This document shows, in pieces, positions 18,487 through 25,904 of a stretch of DNA of 59,673 nt (positions are counted from its first letter, which is position 1; each line of letters opens with the position of its first letter). The notes under the pieces are model-generated. The model searched no databases. It was not told where the DNA came from and saw nothing but the letters and a program-made list of their open reading frames with translations. Both the position numbers and the translations under genes were made by a program. This DNA comes from Desulfobacterales bacterium (GTDB lineage Bacteria > Desulfobacterota > Desulfobacteria > Desulfobacterales > JAQWFD01), in assembly GCA_028704555.1 (NCBI GenBank), contig JAQWFD010000024.1:1-59673 (forward strand). The letters run 5' to 3'.

Positions 18487-19521
18487 TTAAGTGCTCCAAC
18501 CACTGCGTTTGGTTCGAATCAGAAGATATCCGAAACAGGGCGCACCGATGATGGCCGTCAGGATACCCACGGGAATCTCCCCCCCCGGCAGCGTTCTTGC
18601 AAGGGTATCCATACACAGCATGAAAACGCCCCCTAACAGGGCCGAAAAAGGAATCAGCACGTCATGGTCCGCTCCCACGATCATTCTGGACATATGCGGG
18701 ATGATCAGCCCCACCCATCCGATGTTGCCGCATGAGGCGGTGGCAGCGGCCACCATCAGGGTGGCCGTCAGGATATGCCAGGCCCGCCGGCCGGATACGT
18801 CGACCCCCAGGGACATGGCTTCTTCATCGCCCAGCGCCATGGGGTTGAGTCCCCAGCGGAACAGATAGCTCAACAGCAGCCCGACAAGGATCAGCGCTCC
18901 CCCCCTGGATGCATCCCCCCAGGAAACGCTGTTGAAACTTCCCATGGTCCAGAAAACGATAGCCGGGAGTTGACCATAGGGATCCGCCTTGCACTTGATA
19001 TATGAAAGTCCCGCCACAAAAAGTGCGGAGACGATGACACCGGCCAGTACCAGGGTGGTAACCGAATTATCTCCCCGTTTTCCGATTTGACAGGCAATGC
19101 TTACTGCAATCAGGCCGCAAACAAAGGCCGAAGCTTCGAGCATCATAGCGGAAGCACCGAACAAAAGCGCCAGCGCGGCTCCGAAGTTGGCACCTGAAGT
19201 AACGCCCAATATGGCCGGCGAGACCAGCGGATTTTTGAAGAGGCTCTGGAATGCAACACCTGCGACCGATAGTGCGGCCCCCGTCATAATGGACATCAGA
19301 ATTCGGGGCAGACGAACGGACCAGAGCACCAGTGCCGATTGCGCGGGGAGGCTTTCTGCGCCTTCCAGCCCGATGAGGGAGAAAAATAATCTGCCGTCGG
19401 TGGGAAAATCTATCGGATATTTTCCCGTTGAAACGGCAAGCAGAATCGTGCCGCACAGAGCAATGGATGTCAGCAAAAAAATAATCTTGTTTTTTTTCAC
19501 GGTTTTTTCTTTATCCGCCAT
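18487..19521 (-). CDS. FecCD-family ABC transporter permease
   Basis: A 344-residue polytopic membrane protein of the BtuC/FecCD family. Diagnostic stretches include LWSVRLPRILMSIMTGAALS, FQSLFKNPLVSPAILGVTSG and GNIGWVGLIIPHMSRMIVG, with about ten hydrophobic helices. One such chain normally works as a homodimer. It lies 38 bases upstream of the binding-protein gene. About 500 bases holding repeats A and B separate it from the ATPase gene, which is unusual for a transporter operon. Confidence 0.93.
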   Translation of the reverse strand: MADKEKTVKKNKIIFLLTSIALCGTILLAVSTGKYPIDFPTDGRLFFSLIGLEGAESLPAQSALVLWSVRLPRILMSIMTGAALSVAGVAFQSLFKNPLVSPAILGVTSGANFGAALALLFGASAMMLEASAFVCGLIAVSIACQIGKRGDNSVTTLVLAGVIVSALFVAGLSYIKCKADPYGQLPAIVFWTMGSFNSVSWGDASRGGALILVGLLLSYLFRWGLNPMALGDEEAMSLGVDVSGRRAWHILTATLMVAAATASCGNIGWVGLIIPHMSRMIVGADHDVLIPFSALLGGVFMLCMDTLARTLPGGEIPVGILTAIIGAPCFGYLLIRTKRSGWST

Positions 19522-19596
19522 TCCAATTAATTTTCAATGATAGAGATTTTTATTGCGGAGCTTGGGTTTAATACCCCGCCCTTTGGGGCGTTTCGA

Positions 19597-19829
19597 TATA
19601 TTTTGCTGTGCGTAGCCTCGGAGTCCCGCCCGTTGCCGGCGTACGACATGGCGCGATCCGGGGAAAAGATGTCGGGGCCATGAAGCGTTAAGAAGCGCAA
19701 ACTGTTTGAGGCTTGCCGAGTTTTTGCGCTTTAGCTTCATGGGCCCGGCATCCCCCGGATCGTGCTGGAGAAGCCGGCAACGGGTGGGACGGACCCCGTG
19801 ACATTGTGGCCGCAGTTATGATCAAGCCC
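19597..19829. repeat. Repeat A, copy 1 (about 235 bp, left end eroded)
   Basis: This copy matches those at 56871-57120 and 58318-58572 nearly base for base over the body. The right end TGGCCGCAGTTATGATCAAG is intact; the left terminal repeat is replaced by unrelated sequence. It folds on itself: CCCGCCCGTTGCCGGC pairs with GCCGGCAACGGGTGGG, GATCCGGGG with CCCCCGGATC, and GGGCCATGAAGC with GCTTCATGGGCC, around an inner AAGCGCAAAC...GTTTTTGCGCTT stem. It lies inside the uptake locus between the ATPase and permease genes. Confidence 0.85.
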
Positions 19830-19839
19830 TATTTTGATA

Positions 19840-19872
19840 CCCCGCTGCTTGCGGCGGGGCAGTTCGTTTTTT
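19840..19872 (+). terminator. GC-rich hairpin followed by T6 on the plus strand
   Basis: CCCCGC and GCGGGG (19840-19859) enclose an 8-base loop and are followed by GTTTTTT at 19866-19872. It points away from the uptake operon, so if it works as a terminator it would stop antisense transcription arising within repeat A. It has no upstream gene on the plus strand. Confidence 0.35.
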
Positions 19873-19896
19873 AATACTGATTTTATCAGTATGTTG

Positions 19897-20026
19897 CAGG
19901 CTGAGCGCTCTGCGCTTGAGGGCCCAAAGCTTTGCTTTCTTGAGGATGTTATAAGATAAAAGCCTCTTGCCTAAAACGAAGTGCTCCTCCAGTGATAGCG
20001 CTCTTCAGTCCGTCCGCAGGGCGCTA
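19897..20026. repeat. Repeat B, copy 2, overlapping the 3' end of the ATPase gene
   Basis: It shares with copy 1 (4141-4293) the core GTTATAAGATAAAAGC, AAACGAAGTGCTCCTC and the end CCGCAGGGCGCTA. The stop codon of the ATPase gene at 20024 lies at its edge, so the element forms the 3' untranslated part of that gene. Confidence 0.6.
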
Positions 20027-20827
20027 ATTTAAAGTCGATTTGCCTCCGTCCGCCAGCGGCACGACGAAGCATTTTCCATGGCAACCGTTTTCGATGGACA
20101 CCTTCATCCCATACATGGACTCGAGCGTGCGTTCTTCAAACACATCCTCTGTCCTTCCCTTTCGATGCACCCGGCCCTGTTTCAACATCACCATCCGGCT
20201 GCAGTATCTTGCCGCCAGATTCGGATCATGTAGGGTAATAACTGTCGTCAGATTTTTAGCCCCGGTAATCGCCTGAACCATACCCAGAATGATATGCTGA
20301 TTCTTGAAATCCAGGTGAGAGGTCGGTTCGTCCAGTAAAAGAAGGCAAGGGTTTTGAAAAAGCGCCCTGGCGAGCAGCACCATCTGTTTTTCTCCGCCAC
20401 TCAGTTCAGTGAACGAACGGTTTTTCAGATGTTCCAGCCCCAGTTCCGCCAATGCCGCTTCCGCATCCTGGTAATCCTTTCGGGACGGCCTCCCGAAAAA
20501 CCCAAATCGAGCTACCCGAGCCATAACGACCATCTGAAGAGAGGTAAAAGAAAATGCCACGGTTGCACATTGGGGAACCACGGCTATCTGGCCTGCAATG
20601 GCTTTTCTTGAAAACTCTCCCACCGCTTTTCCGCCAATGGAAACCTGTCCTTTTTTCGTTTTTAAAATACCGCTGATGCATTTGAGCAAAGTCGTCTTGC
20701 CAGACGCATTCGGTCCTAAAAGTCCGCAAATCGTACCCGCATCCACGGAAAAATCGATATCCTTCAAGACCTGATTGGTCGTGTAATCAAAACTGAGATC
20801 ACGAACCGAAAGCATTTCCATACGCAA
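20024..20827 (-). CDS. ABC transporter ATP-binding protein (FecE/BtuD family)
   Basis: A 267-residue cytoplasmic ATPase with Walker A GPNASGKTT (an A replaces the usual G), the Q-loop VVPQ, signature LSGGEKQMVLLARAL, Walker B LLLLDEPTSHLD and H-loop TVITLHDPNLA. These segments are typical of FecE/HmuV/BtuD proteins that serve FecCD permeases. It is first in the minus-strand uptake locus, so the order is ATPase, permease, binding protein, TonB receptor, radical SAM fusion. The 360 bases upstream hold a duplicated promoter-like segment. Confidence 0.93.
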   Translation of the reverse strand: MRMEMLSVRDLSFDYTTNQVLKDIDFSVDAGTICGLLGPNASGKTTLLKCISGILKTKKGQVSIGGKAVGEFSRKAIAGQIAVVPQCATVAFSFTSLQMVVMARVARFGFFGRPSRKDYQDAEAALAELGLEHLKNRSFTELSGGEKQMVLLARALFQNPCLLLLDEPTSHLDFKNQHIILGMVQAITGAKNLTTVITLHDPNLAARYCSRMVMLKQGRVHRKGRTEDVFEERTLESMYGMKVSIENGCHGKCFVVPLADGGKSTLN

Positions 20828-20863
20828 AATTTCCTTTTCAAATTTATCGCCAATATATGACCC

Positions 20864-21066
20864 TTATAAACGTCAAATATTTTTAGCGGGACAATCGTAA
20901 GCAGTCATTGGCCACCAAAACATATCTTTTTTAAATATAAAGAAAATAGACGGTTAATAAAAAAAATTACTGCTAAAACAGCTGCTAACTTTTGCTTGTC
21001 CTTATATTATATGTATGCTATAAACGTCAAACATTTTTTTAACAGGACAATTGCAAGTAGTCATTT
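20864..21066 (-). promoter_or_regulatory. Duplicated regulatory segment upstream of the uptake locus
   Basis: Two direct copies of a roughly 47-base unit (20864-20910 and 21019-21066) share TATAAACGTCAAA, then ATTTTT, GGACAAT and GTAGTCAT/GCAGTCAT with few differences, about 155 bases apart. Read on the minus strand, each copy carries TTTGACGTTTATA followed by a TATAAT- or TATATT-like hexamer. The copies may be tandem promoters or two binding sites for one regulator of the uptake locus or the divergent yqeC gene. Confidence 0.5.
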
Positions 21067-21212
21067 GATGTCATTAACTTAAGTAAAAATGGATCACCCA
21101 TACTGTTATCCAGACGAAGGTCGGAGTTCACAGCTGCCTGAAAAGATGTGTTTTCCGACTTCGAGGGATGGCGCAAAGTGCTTCGAAGCATGAGCAAAGG
21201 GGTTTGTCCGTT

Positions 21213-22004
21213 ATGATGAAATTATATGAAAGGCTGGGATTTTGTGACGGGGGTGTCATTACACTGGTCGGGGCCGGGGGAAAGACCTCGCTGATGTTCC
21301 GGCTTGCCCGTGAATTGGCTGAGGCCGGCGAGACGGTGCTCAGCACGACTACAACCAAAATTGGTAAACCGGAAACCGACACGTCGGAAGCGGTGATCAT
21401 CTCGTCTTCGGTGCAAACAGTTCTGGATGAGGCCCGCAAGCGGCTGCCGGACCATCTCCATCTGACGGCGGCATGGGGTTGTCTCGGCGATCAGAACAAA
21501 CTGACCGGATTTTCCGGGCCTGAAATTGATCAGATACATAAGAGCGGACTGTTTCGGTGGATACTTGTGGAAGGGGACGGGGCCGCGCGTCGGTCCCTGA
21601 AAGCGCCGGCACCGTATGAGCCCGTGATACCGGATTGTACGCGATGGCTGGTCACCCTGGTCGGGCTGGATGCCGTCGGAAAGGCACTGTCGGACCGGAC
21701 GGTGTTTCGTTCCCGGCTGTATGCACAGATTACGGGGCTTTCGCAGGGAGATGCCGTTACCGAAGCATCGATTGCCCGGGCGATCGTGCACGATCAGGGA
21801 TTGATGAAGGGCTGCCCGTCAACTGCCGTACGGTATGTGTTTTTTAATAAGGCCGAGGATGCAGCGCTGCATCAAAGCGGTCAAAAAATTTCTGATATTC
21901 TGCTGGAGCAGGGTGCCCAAAAAATTGATGCGGTTTTTATCGGAGCCGTTCAGGGAGATCCTCATCAGGTTGAATGCCGGCAAATTTGCAGAAATTGCGT
22001 ATGA
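21213..22004 (+). CDS. yqeC: YqeC family protein (putative selenium-dependent hydroxylase cofactor assembly)
   Basis: I start at the ATG pair at 21213/21216 (MMKLYERLGF) because the earlier in-frame start has no support. The 263-residue product has an N-terminal P-loop VGAGGKTSLMFRLARELAEA and the family segments STTTTKIGKP, WILVEGDGAARRSLKAPAPY and VGLDAVGKALSDRTVFR. YqeC proteins are associated with selenium-dependent molybdenum hydroxylases; the biochemical step is not firmly known. It is followed by xdhC. The combination fits a cell that uses selenium in other ways, as the selenoprotein candidate at 51857 suggests. Confidence 0.88.
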   Translation: MMKLYERLGFCDGGVITLVGAGGKTSLMFRLARELAEAGETVLSTTTTKIGKPETDTSEAVIISSSVQTVLDEARKRLPDHLHLTAAWGCLGDQNKLTGFSGPEIDQIHKSGLFRWILVEGDGAARRSLKAPAPYEPVIPDCTRWLVTLVGLDAVGKALSDRTVFRSRLYAQITGLSQGDAVTEASIARAIVHDQGLMKGCPSTAVRYVFFNKAEDAALHQSGQKISDILLEQGAQKIDAVFIGAVQGDPHQVECRQICRNCV

Positions 22005-22242
22005 ATCGATTCGGATCAATGTTCGCTGCTTGATGGGGGATGATGCTCTGTCCGGTGCAGGCCGGGCAGCCGGAATCCCCGGAGAAGGCTTCGGATCCTG
22101 CCCTCGTGCTGTCCATGAAAATTAACTTTTCGGCCGCCTTCACCTGTGGCGCGGTATAAGGGGTGCATGAAGAATATGAAATCAGGGACGGAAAAGCTGA
22201 GCAGCTTCATATTCATGATGCGCATTTAATAGAGGTGAAAGT

Positions 22243-23241
22243 ATGATCGGAAAAGCACTGGAATGGATTGAAAACGGCAGAAACGTGGCTCTGGCTACAG
22301 TCATTGCCGCCCGGGGGTCATCGCCGCGTCCGGTGGGCAGCCAGCTGGTGATCGATGAAAAGGCCGTGTTTGAAGGATCGGTGTCCGGTGGCTGTATCGA
22401 AGGCGCTGTGGTTGCCGAGGCGCTGGAGGTCATCAGCGATGGGAAATCACGGCGGGTGTTTTTTTGCGTCACCCAAAACCAGGCGTGGGAAGTGGGGCTG
22501 GCCTGCGGCGGTGAAATCGAGCTTTTTGTGGAAAAAGTGACGTGGCAATCGGATTTGAAGCGGCTGGTCGACTTGCGGGCGGCCAATCGCCCGGTGTGTC
22601 TGATTACGGATCTTGCCGGCGGGGAAAAAACGTTAATCCCGCTGGATGTATCCGAAGCCGTAAATGCGTTGGATCCAGAGATTCGGCGTGTTATTGAAAA
22701 AATGCAGTATGCTGAGCGGAATATGATCGTCGAGGCGGGCAGCCGCAAGGTTTTTCTGCATGGATTTTATCCGTCTTCAAAGCTGATTATCATCGGAGCG
22801 GTTCATATCGCAAAGCACCTGTATCAATTCGCGCGAACCGTCGGGTATCAGGTGTTCATTATTGATCCCCGTGAAGCCTTTGCCAATACCGTACGTTTTC
22901 CGGATGTACCGATTCATGTCGAGTGGCCGGATGAGGCCATGGAACAAATGAAACTCCATCAACGGACGGCGGTTGTTACCCTTTCGCATGATCCCAAGAT
23001 CGATGATCCGGCCTTGGTGACGGCCTTGCGTTCAACCGCGTTTTATATCGGGGCGCTCGGCAGCCGGAAAACCCATGCGGAGCGCTTGCAGCGGCTCCGT
23101 CTGGCCGGTTTCTCCGACGAGGTTCTGGAACGGATTCACGGTCCTGTCGGCCTGGATATCGGTGCTGTCACTCCGGAAGAAATAGCGATTGCCGTCATGG
23201 GCCAAATTACGGCCATCCGGCGAAACGGATGTAGAGGATAG
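22243..23241 (+). CDS. xdhC: XdhC/CoxI family molybdenum cofactor maturation protein
   Basis: A 332-residue protein with the N-terminal XdhC/CoxI domain (AARGSSPRPVGSQLVI; GSVSGGCIEGAVVAEALEV; CGGEIELFVE). After it comes a Rossmann-like C-terminal domain (LIIIGAVHIAKHLYQFARTV; VVTLSHDPKIDDPALVTALR; YIGALGSRKTHAERL; GLDIGAVTPEEIAIAVMGQI). XdhC proteins bind and sulfurate the molybdenum cofactor before its insertion into xanthine dehydrogenase-type hydroxylases. No hydroxylase gene is in the window. It shares an orientation with yqeC and the broken scaffold gene that follows. Confidence 0.92.
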   Translation: MIGKALEWIENGRNVALATVIAARGSSPRPVGSQLVIDEKAVFEGSVSGGCIEGAVVAEALEVISDGKSRRVFFCVTQNQAWEVGLACGGEIELFVEKVTWQSDLKRLVDLRAANRPVCLITDLAGGEKTLIPLDVSEAVNALDPEIRRVIEKMQYAERNMIVEAGSRKVFLHGFYPSSKLIIIGAVHIAKHLYQFARTVGYQVFIIDPREAFANTVRFPDVPIHVEWPDEAMEQMKLHQRTAVVTLSHDPKIDDPALVTALRSTAFYIGALGSRKTHAERLQRLRLAGFSDEVLERIHGPVGLDIGAVTPEEIAIAVMGQITAIRRNGCRG

Positions 23242-23382
23242 CGGCTATGCTGTTGTATATACACCGCCGGCTTCTCACGCGACGTAATGTCGTAATTAAA
23301 TTTATCATACGTAAAGCACGGCAATCCGCCATCGCAAGAGGGCTATATAAGCAGCGGTTTGTCAATGAAACGGGGAAAGCAT

Positions 23383-23807
23383 ATGCATTTTGACGAGGAT
23401 CAGTTGGTCGCCCAATTCAGCATATGTATCAACAGGAATTACGGTAAAATGAATAAAAACTTGTATGACGATTCGATGTTGCAGTGGGCCGGGCGCAACG
23501 ACCATTCGGGTTCCATCGATCATCCGGACCGGCAGGCGACAAAATCCAATCCTTTGTGCGGTGACCGGGTGACCGTTCAACTGATAATGGAAAATGATGT
23601 GATCAAGCAGATATATTATCAGTTGATGCCCGGTTGAAAACGCTCAGCGATGCGTTTGAACGTTTTCTGAAATCATCTCCCGATCAAATCATGGCAAATG
23701 CTGTTTATCAGGCATTCTCACCGGTACGTCACCACAGAAGTCGGCATAGTTGCATTTTGCTGCCTTACGAGACAGTGCTCAGAGCGTTTTCCGACAGGAA
23801 TGCTTGA
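23383..23807 (+). pseudogene. Broken NifU/IscU-like Fe-S scaffold gene
   Basis: The first frame (84 residues from ATG 23383, GGGGA upstream) has the IscU-type signature KSNPLCGDRVTVQLIMENDV with its first ligand cysteine, then stops at 23635. A second frame beginning at 23634 continues with LKTLSDAFERFL and ends with HSCILLPYETVLRAFSD, matching the C-terminal part of NifU-like proteins and their third cysteine. The middle cysteine segment (usual form GCAIS) is missing. I infer an internal deletion of about 20 codons with a frameshift. It follows yqeC-xdhC, where such scaffolds often sit. Confidence 0.7.
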
Positions 23808-23984
23808 TGGGTAGTTGTTTGGACCCGTATCTCCCCGGACAATTTTACCTCACGTAACGTCCGCAAAATGTATTTTCTGTGAGACCACTTTTTCGTTTTG
23901 TTCGGGCTGGATGAAAGCCGAGGGGCGCTTGCTGGTAAGCCTTCGGCTTTTCTGCTTTCGATGGCACGGGCGGGGGAAAATGTA

Positions 23985-24013
23985 TTGACAGAAATTCAAA
24001 CAGCGTTTAAAAG
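23985..24013 (+). promoter_or_regulatory. Candidate promoter and TetR-type operator of the efflux operon
   Basis: TTGACA at 23985-23990 lies 17 bases before TAAAAG. The overlapping sequence TTCAAAC-AGC-GTTTAAA (23995-24011) is a near-perfect palindrome, with a further GTTTGAAAC downstream near 24030. A site overlapping the promoter just ahead of a tetR gene is the usual autorepression layout. Confidence 0.4.
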
Positions 24014-24080
24014 TGGATTAAAAAAACGTATGTTTGAAACGGTGTTTGATTCAGTGGGTAAAACCTGTCACGGAGGTAAA

Positions 24081-24710
24081 ATGACCGATACGAAAACCAG
24101 GATCCTGGATGCAGCCGAAACGCTCATGCTTCAACACGGCGCTGACAGAACCTCTTTGCGGATGATAACGACCCGTGCCGATGTCAATCTGGCAGCGATT
24201 AATTATCATTTCGGATCAAAAGAAAATCTTGTGGATGCGGTGCTTGCCCGGTATATCGGTCCAATCATCGATTCGCAGCTGGCGCTGCTGGAGAAGGCGG
24301 AAGCTGCTGCAGGGAAAAACGGCCCCCCGTTGAATGATATTATCCGAGGGTATCTGATCCCGCTTATCGCGTTTGTCGAGCGCAATCCCCATCATTGTGA
24401 GGTGTTTACCAAAATCCTAAGGCCGCTTAAAGATGTGGATCGGTTTCAAAACTGGGTGGCAGAGCTGCAAAAACCTCTCACAGCGCGATTTGGCGAGGCC
24501 TTGCTCCGGGTGCTGCCGGATGTTCCACGTGAAACCGTTCTGGTTCGGATGGCGTTGATGATGAGTACGGCCAGCGTATTTTTTCACGCTTGGCAGTTGG
24601 AAGACGTTGAACGGGTATACAGCATTTCAGTCAGTAAAGAAAAACTGCTTCAACACACGGTGGCGTTTATTTCTGCCGGTTTTCAGGGTAATGCGGTATG
24701 TCCGGGATGA
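24081..24710 (+). CDS. TetR family transcriptional regulator of the RND operon
   Basis: I start at ATG 24081 because GGAGG lies five bases upstream; the frame is open further 5' but without such a site. The 209-residue product has a TetR helix-turn-helix near the N-terminus: TRILDAAETLMLQHGADRTS, then MITTRADVNLAAINYHFGSK. A C-terminal ligand and dimer domain resembles CerR/YbiH-type regulators (PHHCEVFTKILRPL). The end overlaps the adaptor open frame, pointing to one operon of regulator, adaptor, pump and outer-membrane factor. Confidence 0.9.
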   Translation: MTDTKTRILDAAETLMLQHGADRTSLRMITTRADVNLAAINYHFGSKENLVDAVLARYIGPIIDSQLALLEKAEAAAGKNGPPLNDIIRGYLIPLIAFVERNPHHCEVFTKILRPLKDVDRFQNWVAELQKPLTARFGEALLRVLPDVPRETVLVRMALMMSTASVFFHAWQLEDVERVYSISVSKEKLLQHTVAFISAGFQGNAVCPG

Positions 24711-24742
24711 AATTGATTATGGATAAGGAGATAAATACAGCA

Positions 24743-25858
24743 ATGGGACGCAGAAAAAAATGGAACAAAATGAAAATAATAACAGTATGGGTAAGCTGTG
24801 TGGCGATGCTCATGTTTGTTGCAGTAGCGGTTGCCGAAGAAAAACCGGCAGGCCAGCCTCCGGCAAAAGTCGTCATGGCGCAGGTTCATGAACAGATGGT
24901 GGCGGAAAATACGCCGATTGTCGGCGCCCTGAGTTTTGACAAGGTGAGCAATCTGTCATCGGAGGTCTCCGGCCAGGTACGGACCGTTCGATTCCGGGAA
25001 GGGGATCGGGTGAAAAAAGAGGATATTCTGATTCTGCTGGATACCGATTTTATTGACCGGGACATCAGGCTTGCCGAGATCCGGATCGAACAGATCAATG
25101 TCCAGTTTGAAAAGGTTGAAAAAGACTTGAATCGTTACAAGACCCTTTTTCAGCAGGAGGCCGCCAGTGAGAAGGATTATGATGACCTTGAATTTACCCG
25201 GAGGGATCTGATCCAGCAGCGGCATATGCTTAAACGGCAGCTGGACATCCAGCAGCTGAAAAAAGAAAAAAGTGTGATTCGGGCGCCGTTTGACGGCATC
25301 GTGCTTCAAAAGCACGCAGAGGTCGGAGACTGGGTGTCCCCGGGGGTGCAGATCTGCAGTATCGGCTCGTTACATGATCTGCTCGTCAAGGTTCCGATTG
25401 GCGAAGATTTGCTGGGCTATTCAAAGAAAGGCACCTTAGTGGATGTGACGCTGCATGCATTGAATAAAACCGTTTCCGGTATCGTGGTCGGTATTGTGCC
25501 CATTGCCGATCCCAAAACCAAAAACATCATGCTGAAAATTCAGCTTCCTCAACTCGATATCGCGGTTGAAAATATGTCGGCCACCGTTCAAGTCCCTGTC
25601 AGTGCGGAAAAACAGCTTAAAATGATTCCCAGAGACGCCCTGGTGAAATTTCAGGGCAAGGATTTCGTGTATACGGTCAAAGACGGTAAAGCTGTGATTG
25701 TCCCGGTTCATATCGTATCGTTTGTCGGTCAGTTCGTCGGGGTGGACAGCCCCGACGTGGCAGACGGGATGAGTGTGGTGGTGGATGGAAATCAGCGGCT
25801 GCGGCCGGATCAACCGGTCGAGGCGGTTTCGGGCAATGCATCCGAAAAGAGTCGATAA
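24743..25858 (+). CDS. RND efflux periplasmic adaptor (HlyD/AcrA family)
   Basis: The likely start is ATG 24743 (MGRRKKWNKMK), which gives a clean N-terminal membrane anchor or signal ending near AVAEEK; two upstream in-frame ATGs are possible. The 371-residue product has the AcrA-type order: a beta segment LSSEVSGQVRTVRFREGDRV, a coiled-coil hairpin at about 100-165 rich in E, K and R, the lipoyl half IRAPFDGIVLQKHAEVGDWV, and beta-barrel domains. It links the inner-membrane pump to TolC. Confidence 0.9.
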   Translation: MGRRKKWNKMKIITVWVSCVAMLMFVAVAVAEEKPAGQPPAKVVMAQVHEQMVAENTPIVGALSFDKVSNLSSEVSGQVRTVRFREGDRVKKEDILILLDTDFIDRDIRLAEIRIEQINVQFEKVEKDLNRYKTLFQQEAASEKDYDDLEFTRRDLIQQRHMLKRQLDIQQLKKEKSVIRAPFDGIVLQKHAEVGDWVSPGVQICSIGSLHDLLVKVPIGEDLLGYSKKGTLVDVTLHALNKTVSGIVVGIVPIADPKTKNIMLKIQLPQLDIAVENMSATVQVPVSAEKQLKMIPRDALVKFQGKDFVYTVKDGKAVIVPVHIVSFVGQFVGVDSPDVADGMSVVVDGNQRLRPDQPVEAVSGNASEKSR

Positions 25859-25904
25859 AACCGCGAAACTGTGAATTGAACATAGTGATCAGGAAGAATG
25901 TCCC

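Noticed and set aside
18500..18525. GGTTCGAATC, resembling a tRNA T-loop
   Set aside because: It lies within the FecCD permease coding sequence and has no matching acceptor or anticodon arm.
20828..21190. A cobalamin riboswitch upstream of the TonB/ABC uptake locus
   Set aside because: I searched by eye for a B12-box-like sequence and found none; the region holds a duplicated AT-rich segment instead.
23635..23637. In-frame TGA of the NifU-like gene as a second selenocysteine codon
   Set aside because: The matching C-terminal homology continues in a different frame, so a frameshift with deletion explains it; no hairpin follows the TGA.
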